Positions 1-9,466 of a stretch of DNA of 64,000 bases are shown in pieces. The number at the start of each line of letters is the position of its first letter. Position 1 is the first letter of the stretch. The position numbers and the translations under genes were made by a program. This DNA is from Ewingella americana ATCC 33852 (GTDB lineage: Bacteria; Pseudomonadota; Gammaproteobacteria; Enterobacterales; Enterobacteriaceae), in assembly GCF_000735345.1 (NCBI RefSeq), contig NZ_JMPJ01000066.1, positions 124,001 through 188,000 of the forward strand. The letters are read 5' to 3'. The notes under the pieces were generated by a model that saw nothing but the letters and a program-made list of their open reading frames with translations, did no database searches and was not told where the DNA came from.

Positions 1-330
1 GCCAAGGTCCTGCGCCAGCACGATAGCTTTACGCATCACCTCCAGCCCCTGCGCGCGGGTGGCATCCTCTTCGGATCCGAGAGGGAAACGGCGATGCGCA
101 CTGAGGCACATGGAAGGAATGCGAACACCAGTGCGGGCAACGGCATCCACCACCGCCATTCGCTGCTCGCGACTCCAGTCCAGCCGCGCCAATCGGTGAT
201 CGCTTTCATCGACCGACATTTCGACGAAATCAAAGCCTAGCTCTTTGGCCATTTTCAGGCGCGCGAACCAGTCTTCCCCCGCAGGCAGGGCCTTTTCATA
301 AATACCGAGTGGAACGGCTTTGTGCATCAT
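1..330 (-). CDS. ulaE: L-ribulose-5-phosphate 3-epimerase UlaE, partial (first 110 codons)
   Basis: This is the N-terminal part of the cytoplasmic epimerase that converts L-xylulose 5-phosphate to L-ribulose 5-phosphate in anaerobic L-ascorbate breakdown; the rest lies beyond the left edge. The translation carries the blocks [26 protein letters not shown] and [14 protein letters not shown], which are those of the UlaE/SgbU family. Two adjacent ATG codons (328-330 and 325-327) follow an AAGGA ribosome site, so the exact start is uncertain by one residue. It lies 10 nt downstream of ulaD in the same direction and is almost certainly co-transcribed with ulaABCD. SgbU is the closest alternative, but the ula context decides for UlaE. 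Confidence 0.93.
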   Translation of the reverse strand, partial: MMHKAVPLGIYEKALPAGEDWFARLKMAKELGFDFVEMSVDESDHRLARLDWSREQRMAVVDAVARTGVRIPSMCLSAHRRFPLGSEEDATRAQGLEVMRKAIVLAQDLG

Positions 331-340
331 TGCGCTGTCC

Positions 341-997
341 TTAGCCCCAGAGCTGGCTGATTGATTTTTTGAACTGGCGAGCGGCCTCGACCGGGTCTTT
401 TGCATCACGGATACTGCGACCAGCGATAAAGACGTGGACCGGGATATCTTTAAACAGCGGCAGATCTTCCAGAGCCAGACCGCCGGTGATGGTGACCTTG
501 AAGCCCATGCTGGATAGGCGTTGGATCGCGGTAATATCGGCATCGCTCCAGGCGACACCGGCGGCCTGTGCGTCACGGCTGCGGTGATACACCACTTGCT
601 GAATTCCGGCTGCGCGCCACTCCTGAGCCTGTTCCCACGTCCAGTAGCCTGTCAGTTCAATTTGCACGTCGCCGCCAAACTCTTTGGCGACTTCCAACGC
701 GCCCTTGGTGGTGTTGATGTCGGCACAGCAGATAACCGTCACCCAGTCGGCATTGGCTTCAAAGCACATGCGCGACAAAATTTTCCCTGCGTCAGCAATT
801 TTGGCATCGGCTAATACGATTTTTTCTGGATACAGTGCTTTCAAATCACGGACGGCGCGAACCCCTTCCGCCACGCACAGAATGGTACCCACTTCGATAA
901 TGTCGACTTCATTAGCTATCAGGCGCGTGGTTTTGTAGGCGTCATCCATCGACTGGTTATCAAGCGCAACCTGCAACATCGGTAATGTTTTAGACAT
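341..997 (-). CDS. ulaD: 3-keto-L-gulonate-6-phosphate decarboxylase UlaD
   Basis: UlaD decarboxylates 3-keto-L-gulonate 6-phosphate to L-xylulose 5-phosphate, the step before UlaE, in the cytoplasm. The 218-residue product is a single (beta/alpha)8 barrel of the OMP decarboxylase suprafamily. The catalytic cluster D-x-K-x-x-D is seen at D64-K66-D69, with D13, E35, E114, H138 and R141 at the positions known for the E. coli enzyme shifted by two. The gene sits between ulaC (13-nt gap) and ulaE (10-nt gap) in one minus-strand transcription unit. SgbH is a paralogue with the same chemistry; the neighbouring ascorbate PTS genes favour UlaD. Confidence 0.95.
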   Translation of the reverse strand: MSKTLPMLQVALDNQSMDDAYKTTRLIANEVDIIEVGTILCVAEGVRAVRDLKALYPEKIVLADAKIADAGKILSRMCFEANADWVTVICCADINTTKGALEVAKEFGGDVQIELTGYWTWEQAQEWRAAGIQQVVYHRSRDAQAAGVAWSDADITAIQRLSSMGFKVTITGGLALEDLPLFKDIPVHVFIAGRSIRDAKDPVEAARQFKKSISQLWG

Positions 998-1009
998 GGT
1001 ATGTTCCCT

Positions 1010-1498
1010 TTACATTGAGTCAGTCAACGCAGCCTCAGAAGCTGCGGAGGTTTTATCTATTAAATCCAGCACTTGTTGAGCCGTGGTGCAGGCGCGCAAG
1101 CGATCAAAGTTCTCTTCGTCTTCAAACAGGTTCACCACCTGCATGATGCCGACCTCTTGATGGGCATTGGCATCCACCGCCGCGAGGGTGATCAGGATGT
1201 CTACCGGGTCGTTGTCCTCATGGTTGAAGACCAGAGGTGTTTTCAAGGTGACCAGCGCAAAACCGGTTTTGAGCACTCCCTCTTCAGGGCGGCCGTGCGG
1301 CATCGCCAGACCGGGCGCAATCACGAAGTAAGGGCCGAAACGCTCCACGCCATCGAGAATGGCTTGGTAGTAGCGCGGCTCAACCACACCGGCCTCTACC
1401 AGCATATCCACCCCAATTTTCACCGCCTCCTGCCAAGTTTCAGCGTCGGCGTTTAGGCGAATCGAGTCATTTTCAGCCAGAGAATCACGTAATTTCAT
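1010..1498 (-). CDS. ulaC: Ascorbate-specific PTS enzyme IIA component UlaC
   Basis: UlaC is the soluble EIIA that passes the phosphoryl group from HPr to UlaB. The 162-residue protein has the mannitol/fructose-type EIIA fold; the phosphorylated histidine is H68 in the motif [15 protein letters not shown]. It is a free-standing component, as in E. coli, rather than fused to EIIB or EIIC. The length is a few residues above that of the E. coli protein (about 154), from a C-terminal Ala/Ser-rich tail. It follows ulaB by 10 nt and precedes ulaD by 12 nt. Confidence 0.95.
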   Translation of the reverse strand: MKLRDSLAENDSIRLNADAETWQEAVKIGVDMLVEAGVVEPRYYQAILDGVERFGPYFVIAPGLAMPHGRPEEGVLKTGFALVTLKTPLVFNHEDNDPVDILITLAAVDANAHQEVGIMQVVNLFEDEENFDRLRACTTAQQVLDLIDKTSAASEAALTDSM

Positions 1499-1508
1499 GG
1501 CGCTCTCC

Positions 1509-1817
1509 TTACTTCTTCAGGTCGCTGGCGAAGTGCGCGTTAATCACTTCCATCACTTTCGGGCCAAAATCTGCAGCAGAAAGCATGTTGCGCACACCGA
1601 CAACGTATTTGTTGCCGCTGACGGTGATTTCATCGGCCACGTGGGTTGAAGCCACGATGATATCCGCCCCGCTCAGCTCAGATTTGTACTCACCCACTGC
1701 GCAGCTGTTCATGGTGTGATCAACACCCTCTTGAGTGAGGAACTGGCCAATTTTCATTTTCATGATCATTGAACTGCCTTGCCCACAACCGCATACCGCT
1801 AGAATTCGTACTGTCAT
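1509..1817 (-). CDS. ulaB: Ascorbate-specific PTS enzyme IIB component UlaB
   Basis: UlaB is the soluble EIIB that receives phosphate from UlaC and phosphorylates ascorbate during uptake by UlaA. The phosphorylated cysteine lies in the N-terminal P-loop-like motif [14 protein letters not shown]. coli has Asn where the second Cys is found here. An ORF continues upstream to a TTG at 1835, but the ATG at 1815-1817 has a GGAG site eight bases before it and gives MTVRILAV, the start of the family, so 102 residues are annotated. The block [17 protein letters not shown] is characteristic of UlaB. Confidence 0.94.
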   Translation of the reverse strand: MTVRILAVCGCGQGSSMIMKMKIGQFLTQEGVDHTMNSCAVGEYKSELSGADIIVASTHVADEITVSGNKYVVGVRNMLSAADFGPKVMEVINAHFASDLKK

Positions 1818-1864
1818 GTGAAAATCTCCGGTCAATGTGAAATAGATGAATAAGAGTGTGTAAC

Positions 1865-3268
1865 TTAGTGAGAAGCAGGCTGGTTAAGCGCCTGTTTTTC
1901 AGCATCTTCTTCGGCGCGCAGTGTGCGACCGGCGAAGAACATATAAAGAAGTGCGACCACCACGATGAGACCCATAAAGGCCATGCCGATGCTAAAGAAG
2001 CCCTGCATCAGTGGCGGTGCCAGAATTGACCAGTCGGCCATGCCCATCCAGGCACTCAGGCCAGTCAGTTTGATTGCCCAGACGCAGCCGAAGATCTCCA
2101 ACATGCCCATCACCAGACAGATTTTTAGCGCCGCGCGCCAGCCGCCAAAGTGATTCGCAAACACGCCAATGGTGGCGTTGGAGAAGAACATCGGGATGAA
2201 GCCGGGAATGATCATGATGGATGAGCCGAGCGCGAACAGGATGCCTACGGCGATCAACTGCCCGATGGTGCCCCACATAAAGCCCCAGACCACTGCGTTC
2301 GGCGCGAAGCTGTAAATAGCCGCGCAGTCGATAGCCAATACTGCGCCGGGAATTAAGCGTTGGGAGATGCCGTTAAAGGCTTCGGTTAATTCAGCGACGA
2401 ACATACGCACGCCCTGAATAATGATGAAAATAGCGACCGCAAACATCAGCCCGGTTTGCAGGATATAGATAGTCCAGTGGGTTTTACCGGCCATCAGTTG
2501 CAGGGTATCGAGGCCAAATGAGCAGAGAATGATGCCGAAGAAAATGGTCATCACGATGGCTGTCGAGACGATGTTGTCATGGAAGATATTCAGCCAACCC
2601 GGCAGCTTGAGGTTCTCTACGCTGTCTTCTTTTTTACCCAGATACGGAGCCACTTTATAAGCAATCCATGAGGCAAACTGCTGCTGATGCCCAATCGAGA
2701 AGCCGCTGTTTTCCGTCACGGCCTGAGTGGGTTTGTACATCATGTTGGAAGTGATGCCCCAGTAGAGCGAAACCAGAAACGCCGTCGCCCAAATGGTAGT
2801 CCACATCGGGTAGCCCATCACAAAGAAGAACACGGCGATAAGCCCGGCCTGTTGGAACATGATGTGGCCGGTCAGCATGATGGTGCGAATGCCTGTGATA
2901 CGGCGGAAAACCACATACAAAATGTTCAGCGCCAAGGCGATCAGCACGGCATAGCCCACCCAGCTGTAGGCTTCACCCATTCTTTCAACCGTTGCCATCA
3001 TTGAGGCGTAGGTGTCAGAAATGGCGCCATTGATGCCGTACACTTCAGAAAGTTTGGCAACCACGGGTTTGAAAGTGCTGGTCAAAATCCCCGAGCCGGC
3101 CTGTAGCAGCATAAAACCGATGATGGTTTTGATGGTGCCCTTGATAACGACACTCACGCTTTTCCTAAGCAGGATGTAGCCCAGCATGGTGACAATACCC
3201 AGCAACAGCGGGGCATTGGTCATGACTTGATTGAAAAATACGGTGAAGACGGTGTAGAGGAATTCCAT
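1865..3268 (-). CDS. ulaA: Ascorbate-specific PTS enzyme IIC permease UlaA
   Basis: UlaA is the inner-membrane EIIC that carries L-ascorbate into the cell as L-ascorbate 6-phosphate. The 467-residue protein (465 in E. coli) has about eleven hydrophobic segments. Family blocks include [19 protein letters not shown] near the N terminus, [13 protein letters not shown], and the highly conserved [18 protein letters not shown]. It is the first gene of the minus-strand operon, with a 47-nt gap before ulaB. The 418-bp region upstream is shared with divergent ulaG and carries repeated motifs likely to be bound by UlaR. Confidence 0.96.
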   Translation of the reverse strand: MEFLYTVFTVFFNQVMTNAPLLLGIVTMLGYILLRKSVSVVIKGTIKTIIGFMLLQAGSGILTSTFKPVVAKLSEVYGINGAISDTYASMMATVERMGEAYSWVGYAVLIALALNILYVVFRRITGIRTIMLTGHIMFQQAGLIAVFFFVMGYPMWTTIWATAFLVSLYWGITSNMMYKPTQAVTENSGFSIGHQQQFASWIAYKVAPYLGKKEDSVENLKLPGWLNIFHDNIVSTAIVMTIFFGIILCSFGLDTLQLMAGKTHWTIYILQTGLMFAVAIFIIIQGVRMFVAELTEAFNGISQRLIPGAVLAIDCAAIYSFAPNAVVWGFMWGTIGQLIAVGILFALGSSIMIIPGFIPMFFSNATIGVFANHFGGWRAALKICLVMGMLEIFGCVWAIKLTGLSAWMGMADWSILAPPLMQGFFSIGMAFMGLIVVVALLYMFFAGRTLRAEEDAEKQALNQPASH

Positions 3269-3686
3269 AAGACTCTCCGTTAACCTTCAAGAGACCCGCT
3301 TTGAGAAGACTCTGCAAAGCGATAGTCACAAATACTGTAAGGACGGAGGCACATTAACGCTCACAATAAATCATTAAAAGATTGAAAATGATTATTTGTG
3401 ATACTCCTCGCAAGATATCCGCTGCAAGAACATTCACGTCAAAGTAAAAATCACAAATAAACATTTAAATTCATAATGATATAACAAAATACTGAAATCC
3501 ACCTAACGCATTCCCTCTTCAACTACAGGCTCATAATGTTTCTGAATGAGTACACAAACATTATTAACCCTGCTTGTCTCGATGATTTATTGGTGCTAAG
3601 TTCAGCAAATAGTAATCATCAAATAATCACAAAAGATCATTAAGACAAAAAATTTCAACTTACCGATGCATGAAGAGGGTTAAACC
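3269..3686. promoter_or_regulatory. Divergent ulaA-ulaG control region with repeated TCACAAATA motifs
   Basis: This 418-bp AT-rich region separates the two ula transcription units. The motif TCACAAATA occurs at 3327-3335 and 3451-3459 and, on the opposite strand, inside TGATTATTTGTGAT at 3389-3402. A related inverted element (GTGATTATTTGATGAT on the minus strand) lies at 3615-3630. In E. coli the corresponding region binds UlaR, CRP-cAMP and IHF. Assigning these repeats to UlaR is an inference from their number and placement; no clean symmetric CRP site was found. Confidence 0.5.
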
Positions 3687-4751
3687 ATGAGTAAAGTTCA
3701 AAGCATTACCCGCGAGTCCTGGATCCTGAACACCTTCCCTGAGTGGGGTACCTGGCTTAATGAAGAGATTGAGCAAGAGCGCGTCGCGCCGGGGACCTTC
3801 GCGATGTGGTGGCTCGGCTGTACCGGGATCTGGTTGAAATCAGAGGGTGGTGCGAATATTTGCGTCGATTTGTGGTGCGGCGTGGGCAAACAAAATCACA
3901 GCAGCCCGTTGATGAAAACCGGCCACCAGATGCAGCGTATGGCGGGGGTGAAAAAGCTTCAGCCTAACCTGCGCACCACGCCATTTGTGCTTGATCCCTT
4001 TGCCATTAGAGAGATCGACGCCGTACTTTCTACTCACGATCATAACGATCATATTGATGTGAATGTCGCCGCTGCCGTCATGCAGAATTGCTCGCCAGAA
4101 GTGCCGTTTATCGGCCCACAGACCTGCGTAGATCTTTGGATGAGCTGGGGCGTACCGGCTGAACGCTGCATCGTGATGACGCCGGGCAAAGTGGTGCGAA
4201 TCAAAGATGTAGAAATCCACGCGCTGGACTCCTTCGACCGCACAGTGCTAATCACTCTGCCAGCAGACCAAAAAGCCGAAGGCGTGTTGCCAGATATGAT
4301 GGACAAACGCGCCGTGAACTACCTGTTCAAAACGCCGGGCGGCAATCTGTACCATAGCGGTGACTCCCACTATTCCAACTATTTCGCCAAACACGGCAAT
4401 GAACATCAGGTAGACGTGGCGCTCGGCTCTTATGGCGAGAACCCGCGTGGCGTCACCGACAAAATGACCAGCGTGGATATCCTGCGTATGGCGGAATCCT
4501 TGAAAACTCAGGTGGTTATTCCGTTCCACCATGATATTTGGTCAAACTTCCAAGCTGACCCGCAAGAAATCCGCATGCTGTGGAATATGAAAAAAGACCG
4601 ACTAAAATATGACTTTAAGCCGTTTATTTGGCAGGTCGGCGGCAAATTTACTTATCCCAATGATAAAGATAATTTCGAATACCACTACCCGCGTGGCTTC
4701 GATGACTGCTTCACGTCAGAAACAGATTTGCCTTTCAAATCATTCCTTTAA
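3687..4751 (+). CDS. ulaG: L-ascorbate-6-phosphate lactonase UlaG
   Basis: UlaG opens the lactone of L-ascorbate 6-phosphate to 3-keto-L-gulonate 6-phosphate, the substrate of UlaD. The 354-residue cytoplasmic enzyme is a Mn-dependent member of the metallo-beta-lactamase superfamily. The metal-binding motif [10 protein letters not shown] is at residues 115-124, and a second ligand region is [13 protein letters not shown] in the middle of the protein. The length equals that of the E. coli protein. It is transcribed away from ulaA and is followed by a good terminator, so it is probably a single-gene unit under UlaR control. Confidence 0.96.
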   Translation: MSKVQSITRESWILNTFPEWGTWLNEEIEQERVAPGTFAMWWLGCTGIWLKSEGGANICVDLWCGVGKQNHSSPLMKTGHQMQRMAGVKKLQPNLRTTPFVLDPFAIREIDAVLSTHDHNDHIDVNVAAAVMQNCSPEVPFIGPQTCVDLWMSWGVPAERCIVMTPGKVVRIKDVEIHALDSFDRTVLITLPADQKAEGVLPDMMDKRAVNYLFKTPGGNLYHSGDSHYSNYFAKHGNEHQVDVALGSYGENPRGVTDKMTSVDILRMAESLKTQVVIPFHHDIWSNFQADPQEIRMLWNMKKDRLKYDFKPFIWQVGGKFTYPNDKDNFEYHYPRGFDDCFTSETDLPFKSFL

Positions 4752-4765
4752 TCATCATGAAGAGC

Positions 4766-4790
4766 GGCAGGGAGCAACTCCCTGCCTTTT
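4766..4790 (+). terminator. Rho-independent terminator of ulaG
   Basis: A nine-base stem (GGCAGGGAG pairing with CTCCCTGCC) around a three-base loop is followed by TTTT at 4787-4790, 15 bases after the ulaG stop codon. Confidence 0.8.
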
Positions 4791-4882
4791 CCACCAAAGA
4801 GGAGCCACTAAGCTAAGGGTGTATGAATGATTGAATCACTCGCCTATAATCACGCAATAATCATTTCCCCTGCGGAGCAATC

Positions 4883-5638
4883 ATGACTGAACCCCAGCGT
4901 CACAACGCGATCCTCAATCTTTTACAACGTAAGGGTCAGATCTCTGTCTCCGATGTGATCGACAGTTTCGATATTTCTCCGGCGACCGCGCGCCGTGATA
5001 TCACCAAACTCAATGAATTAGGCAAATTGCGTAAAGTGCGCAACGGTGCCGAAGCCGTCAGTTCACCCCGCGAGAACTGGACGCCGCTGAATATCCACCA
5101 GACGCATAATCTCGATGAGAAAAAACGCATTGCTCAGGCAGCCTCACAGCTGTGTGAAGCCGGTGAAAGCGTGGTGATTAACTGTGGCTCGACGGCGTTT
5201 CTGCTGGGCCGCGAAATGTGCGGCAAAGACATTCAGGTGATCACCAACTATCTGCCGCTGGCGAACTATCTGATTGAGCAAGAGCACGACAGCGTGGTCA
5301 TCATGGGCGGGCAGTACAACAAGAGCCAGTCCATCACCCTCGCACCACAGGACGGCGATGCCAGCCTGTACGCCGGGCACTGGATGTTCACCAGCGGCGC
5401 GGGCCTGACCACCGACGGTCTGTACAAAACCGACATGCTTACCGCCATGGCCGAGCAGAAGATGCTGAATTATGTGGGCAAGCTGGCGGTGCTGGTTGAT
5501 AGCAGCAAGGTCGGTCAGCGCGCGGGAATGCTATTTAGCCGCACCGAACAAATCGATGTGCTGATCACCGGCAAAGAGGCGGACGTTGAAATCCTTGAAC
5601 AATTGCGCCAAAAAGGCGTGGAAGTGATTCTGGTTTAA
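4883..5638 (+). CDS. ulaR: DeoR-family repressor of the ascorbate regulon, UlaR
   Basis: UlaR represses ulaG and ulaABCDEF until L-ascorbate 6-phosphate binds. The 251-residue protein has an N-terminal winged helix-turn-helix (about residues 5-57, with [20 protein letters not shown]) and a C-terminal sugar-phosphate sensor domain with the block [15 protein letters not shown]. The ATG at 4883 has a GGAG site six bases upstream. In E. coli ulaR is next to ulaG as well. The gene has its own 130-bp upstream region after the ulaG terminator, so it is probably transcribed separately. Confidence 0.94.
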   Translation: MTEPQRHNAILNLLQRKGQISVSDVIDSFDISPATARRDITKLNELGKLRKVRNGAEAVSSPRENWTPLNIHQTHNLDEKKRIAQAASQLCEAGESVVINCGSTAFLLGREMCGKDIQVITNYLPLANYLIEQEHDSVVIMGGQYNKSQSITLAPQDGDASLYAGHWMFTSGAGLTTDGLYKTDMLTAMAEQKMLNYVGKLAVLVDSSKVGQRAGMLFSRTEQIDVLITGKEADVEILEQLRQKGVEVILV

Positions 5639-5722
5639 GCTTTAACCCTGCGGTTTGTCTGGTCTTGGCGAGCAAATATTTAGGTAGAATGTGCCGATAA
5701 CTGATTATTGAGGCTCGCCAGA

Positions 5723-6043
5723 ATGGAACAATTTGAATCGATCAGCGTTGAACAAGCGCACACCCGCCTGAAACAGGGCGACGCGGTCATGGTAGATATC
5801 CGTGATCCGCAAAGCTTTGGCGCGGCCCATGCTCCGGGCGCATTCCACCTCAGCAATGAAAGCATGCTGGCATTTATGGAACGCGCTGACACCAAAACCC
5901 CGGTGATGGTGATGTGCTATCACGGCATTAGCAGCCGTGGCGCAGCCCAGTACCTGCTGACTCAGGGTTTTGAATCGGTCTACAGCATCGACGGCGGTTT
6001 CGAAGCTTGGTCAAACACCTTCCCACAGGATGTTGAAGCCTAA
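5723..6043 (+). CDS. glpE: Thiosulfate sulfurtransferase GlpE (rhodanese)
   Basis: GlpE is a single-domain cytoplasmic rhodanese that transfers sulfur from thiosulfate to cyanide or thioredoxin. The active-site loop CYHGISS contains the catalytic C65, the same number as in E. coli. The reading frame is open back to a TTG at 5708, but the ATG at 5723 preceded by GAGG gives the family start MEQFE and 106 residues. In E. coli glpE heads glpEGR, divergent from glpD; here about 4.2 kb with four other genes has come between glpE and glpG, and glpD lies downstream in the same direction. Confidence 0.94.
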   Translation: MEQFESISVEQAHTRLKQGDAVMVDIRDPQSFGAAHAPGAFHLSNESMLAFMERADTKTPVMVMCYHGISSRGAAQYLLTQGFESVYSIDGGFEAWSNTFPQDVEA

Positions 6044-6267
6044 TCCCCAGTCCGGCTTCACCTTCGGCTGAGTCTCCAGCCAAATAAGCACTCCCCGAAT
6101 TTAAGTCGCTGCCAACATGGCGGCGGCTTCTCTACATATAACGAACACGGGTGGCGCAGGGGATATATCGTTTGGTTTGGTCCTGAGTGCCAAATGTTCT
6201 TAAGCGAAAACAGCTACTGCTTATAAGTATTGATATAATTTATCCCTGATATTTACAGGATATGAAG

Positions 6268-7458
6268 ATGAAACATCTGGAAAACACCCGCCAATTGGGC
6301 ATGCGTACGCTTGCAGTGCACGCGGGTCAACAGCCTGACCCTTTAACTGGCGCGATCACTACGCCAATCACCGCGACCTCTTCTTTCTCTTACGATGACT
6401 TTGACAGCGGCGCGCGTCGCTTCAGCGGCGAAGAGCCGGGCTACTCTTATAGCCGTTTCGCTAACCCAACCGTGGCGGTTGTTGAGCAGAAAATGGCGGC
6501 ACTGGAAGGCGGCGAAAGTGCCGTGGCCTGTGCCAGCGGCATGGCGGCCATCAGCGCCGTGCTGTTTGCCCTGCTGTCGCCGGGCGATGAGATTATCCAC
6601 GTGGGTACGCTTTATGGCGGCACCGAGGGTGTGATCCGCAACCTGCTGCCGCGCTACGGCATCAAACCGATTTTCGTGGCGGACACCAAAGACCTGCAAG
6701 CCGCCCTGACGCCGCAGACCAAAATGGTGTTTGTGGAAACCCCAGCCAACCCCGTTTTGGGGATTGCCGATATTGCAGAAATTGCCCGTATCGCCAAGCA
6801 GGCTGGCGCTGTCAGCGTGGTGGATAACACCTTCGCTACCCCTTACCTGACCCGTCCGTTGGATATGGGGATCGACATCTCCCTGCACTCCGCCACCAAA
6901 TATATCAGCGGTCACGGCGACGCCACCGGCGGTATCGTAGTGGGTAGCAAAGCGCTGATCGACCCAATTCGCGTGCTGTGTCTGAAGCAGTTCGGCGGCT
7001 GTTTAAGCCCGTTCGAAGCCGCTTTATTGACCCGTGGTTTGAAAACCCTGCCACTGCGCGTTGAAGCCAGCTCCGTCGGCGCGGCGCATATTGCCGAAGT
7101 GCTGCATGCGCATCCGGCGGTGTCGCAGGTGTTCTATCCGGGGCTGAAAAGCCATCCGGGCCATGAGATTGCGGCGCGTCAGATGAAGCTGTTCGGCGGC
7201 ATCATGGCAATTGAACTGCGCGGCGGCCGTGAAGCAGCGCGCACCTTCCTCGACAAGCTGACGCTGATCACTCAGGCCGTTTCCGTCGGCGATACCGACT
7301 CTCTGGCATGTCACCCGGCAACCACCACGCACAGCGCGGTTTCGCCAGAAGTTCGCCGCCTGAGCGGCATCACTGACGGCTTGGTGCGCATCAGTATCGG
7401 TATCGAAGATGTCGAAGATCTGGTGGCAGACCTTGAGCAGGCGCTCGAAGGTCTGTAA
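6268..7458 (+). CDS. PLP-dependent trans-sulfuration enzyme, methionine gamma-lyase / cystathionine gamma-lyase type
   Basis: This belongs to the Cys/Met metabolism PLP enzyme family, acting in the cytoplasm. PLP is bound by K211 in SLHSATKYISGHGD; the phosphate and cofactor sites YSYSRFANPT and ASGMAAIS are present. The overall pattern (MRTLAVHAGQ, HVGTLYGGT, GDTDSLACHPATTTHS) is closest to methionine gamma-lyases, but the Cys that typical bacterial methionine gamma-lyases carry after LYG is Gly here, so substrate preference is open: methionine, cystathionine, homocysteine or cysteine. ATGs lie at 6262 and 6268; AGGA at 6257-6260 is properly spaced only for 6268 (396 residues). It converges on the LysR gene six bases away. 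Confidence 0.85.
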   Translation: MKHLENTRQLGMRTLAVHAGQQPDPLTGAITTPITATSSFSYDDFDSGARRFSGEEPGYSYSRFANPTVAVVEQKMAALEGGESAVACASGMAAISAVLFALLSPGDEIIHVGTLYGGTEGVIRNLLPRYGIKPIFVADTKDLQAALTPQTKMVFVETPANPVLGIADIAEIARIAKQAGAVSVVDNTFATPYLTRPLDMGIDISLHSATKYISGHGDATGGIVVGSKALIDPIRVLCLKQFGGCLSPFEAALLTRGLKTLPLRVEASSVGAAHIAEVLHAHPAVSQVFYPGLKSHPGHEIAARQMKLFGGIMAIELRGGREAARTFLDKLTLITQAVSVGDTDSLACHPATTTHSAVSPEVRRLSGITDGLVRISIGIEDVEDLVADLEQALEGL

Positions 7459-7464
7459 TAGGCT

Positions 7465-8370
7465 TTAGTCTTCTTTCAGGTTCGAAAAACGCTCGGCCAG
7501 CAGGTCGAGCAGTGCCCTGACGGAAGGCAAAAGTCCTCGTCGCGACGCGAAAACCGCATGGATGATTTCGCGTCGCGGCTGCCAACCCTGCAGCACCTGT
7601 ATCAGCTCCCCTCGGGCAATCTGCTCCGTCAGCATCATGGTCGGCAACTGCACAATCCCCACACCAGCCACCGCCGCAGCTCGCAATGCAGGCATACTGC
7701 GCGTCACTAAACGCGGCTGATGGCGAATCGCCGCCTGCTCGCCGTCCGGCCCATTCAATGTCCAAACGTGGTCGTTTTGCGGCACGCCCAAATCCAGACT
7801 CGGCCAGCCGATAAGGTCGGCGGGAGTCAGGGGTAATCCCTGTTTTTCCAATAACTCGGGGCTGACCACTAAGCACTGCGCGCGGTCCGCCAATACGCGC
7901 ATCACCAGCTCACTGTCTTCCAGCGGCGGCGGCCGAACGCGGATCGCCACGTCAATGCCCTCTCCCACCACGTCAACTCGCCGATTGGTGGCTTCCAGAT
8001 GCACATCCACCAGCGGGTACTGCACCATAAACTCGGCTAGCATCTCGCCCACCCGCGAATCCAGCAGCGCCACCGGGCAGGTCACTCGCACCACGCCACG
8101 CGGCTCGGCGTAGCGCAAAGCAATAGCTTCGTCCGCAGCCTCGGCCTCAATCAGCATCGCCCGGCAATGCTGATAGTAAACCTGCCCCACCTCGGTGACG
8201 GTAAAGCGCCGGGTGGAACGCTGAATAAGCCGCGTCCCCAGCCTCTCCTCAAGCAGCGCAATCCGGCGGCTCAGCTTGGATTTTGGCATACCCAAGGCGC
8301 GCCCGGCTGGCGAGAAGCCGCGATGATTCACCACTTCGACAAAATAATAGAGATCGTTCAAATCGCGCAT
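7465..8370 (-). CDS. LysR-family transcriptional regulator divergent from pirin gene
   Basis: The product has an N-terminal winged helix-turn-helix (about residues 1-60; LNDLYYFVEVVNHRGFSPA and AIALRYAE linker) and a periplasmic-binding-like effector domain (about 90-295). The frame opens at an ATG at 8382, but GGAG lies six bases before the ATG at 8370, giving MRDLNDLYYF and 301 residues. It is transcribed away from the pirin and ycaC genes, and a perfect 16-bp palindrome sits in its promoter, so it most probably controls that pair and itself. The effector is unknown. It is not the E. coli YhaJ regulator, which is also next to a pirin gene but has a different sequence. Confidence 0.88.
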   Translation of the reverse strand: MRDLNDLYYFVEVVNHRGFSPAGRALGMPKSKLSRRIALLEERLGTRLIQRSTRRFTVTEVGQVYYQHCRAMLIEAEAADEAIALRYAEPRGVVRVTCPVALLDSRVGEMLAEFMVQYPLVDVHLEATNRRVDVVGEGIDVAIRVRPPPLEDSELVMRVLADRAQCLVVSPELLEKQGLPLTPADLIGWPSLDLGVPQNDHVWTLNGPDGEQAAIRHQPRLVTRSMPALRAAAVAGVGIVQLPTMMLTEQIARGELIQVLQGWQPRREIIHAVFASRRGLLPSVRALLDLLAERFSNLKED

Positions 8371-8385
8371 CGCGCTCTCCATATC

Positions 8386-8401
8386 GTTCTATTAATAGAA
8401 C
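8386..8401. promoter_or_regulatory. Perfect 16-bp palindrome, probable LysR-type operator
   Basis: GTTCTATTAATAGAAC is its own reverse complement and contains the T-N11-A core of LysR-type binding sites. It lies 16 bases upstream of the LysR gene start and about 100 bases before the pirin gene, as expected for an autoregulator that also drives a divergent unit. Binding by this regulator is an inference. Confidence 0.65.
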
Positions 8402-8501
8402 ACTGCGGACAATTTTAGCATCTACCGGACCAATCGTTGCAGATCTATCATCTTTTCATCAGCCAAGGCAACGTCGTTTTGGCCACCTTTTTTGACTGGA
8501 G

Positions 8502-9377
8502 ATGATGATGAAGAAAATCCTCGGCACGTATAGCGCACCGCGTCAGCACTGGGTTGGCGACGGCTTCCCGGTCCGTTCAATGTTCAGTTACGGCAGTCAC
8601 GGCAAGCACGTCAGTCCGTTCCTGCTGCTCGACTACGCGGGTCCGGCGCAATTCACCCCCAATGATGGCCAGCCGCGCGGCGTTGGGCAGCACCCGCACC
8701 GTGGCTTTGAGACGGTCACCATCGTCTATCAGGGTGAAGTGCAGCATCGCGACTCCACCGGCGCGGGCGGCGTGATCGGCCCCGGCGATGTGCAGTGGAT
8801 GACCGCCGGTTCGGGCATTTTGCATGAAGAGTTCCACTCCGAAGCTTTCTCGCGTAAAGGCGGCGGGCTGGAAATGGTGCAGCTGTGGGTCAATTTGCCA
8901 GCCAAAGACAAAATGACCACGCCCGGCTACCAGACGCTGACCGACAAGCATATTCCGGCGGTCAATTTGCCGGATAACGCGGGTTACCTGCGGGTGATCG
9001 CCGGTGAATTCGGCGGCCAACGCGGCCCGGCGCATACCTTCTCGCCGCTGGACGTGTGGGACGTGCGGATGACGCAAAACGGTAAGGCGCGTTTCGACGT
9101 TGCGGCTGGTAGAACCCTGATGCTGGTGATGCTGCACGGCACCTTGCTTATCAACGGCAATGACGTGGCACGTGAAGCGCAGCTGGTGCAGTTCGACCCG
9201 CAAGGCAGCAGCATTGAGCTGGAAGCCAATACCGACGCGGTGTTCTTGCTGCTCAGCGGCGAGCCAATTGATGAGCCAATCGTGGGTCACGGGCCTTTCG
9301 TGATGAACACGCAGGAAGAGATCAGAGAAGCCATCGACGATTTCAACAGTGGCCGATTTGGTCAGATGCATTCCTAA
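8502..9377 (+). CDS. Pirin-family cupin protein
   Basis: A two-domain cupin of the pirin family; members bind Fe(II) and some are quercetin 2,3-dioxygenases or redox-dependent regulators. The N-terminal cupin has the metal-binding motif GQHPHRGFETVT, with a further His/Glu pair in ILHEEFH, and the C-terminal cupin contains LMLVMLHGTLLING. The length (289-291 residues) is that of long pirins. Three ATGs follow each other at 8502, 8505 and 8508; GGAG at 8498-8501 fits the third best. It precedes the ycaC-type gene by 89 bp and is probably co-transcribed. A second, different pirin (yhhW) is also in this window. Confidence 0.88.
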   Translation: MMMKKILGTYSAPRQHWVGDGFPVRSMFSYGSHGKHVSPFLLLDYAGPAQFTPNDGQPRGVGQHPHRGFETVTIVYQGEVQHRDSTGAGGVIGPGDVQWMTAGSGILHEEFHSEAFSRKGGGLEMVQLWVNLPAKDKMTTPGYQTLTDKHIPAVNLPDNAGYLRVIAGEFGGQRGPAHTFSPLDVWDVRMTQNGKARFDVAAGRTLMLVMLHGTLLINGNDVAREAQLVQFDPQGSSIELEANTDAVFLLLSGEPIDEPIVGHGPFVMNTQEEIREAIDDFNSGRFGQMHS

Positions 9378-9466
9378 CCTGATGAGTGGCGCTGGCAGCT
9401 TAACGCTGGCGCCCCTTCGCGGGTTGGCTTAACGCCTTCGGGCATTTTACCTTAAAGGAGTTCCCC

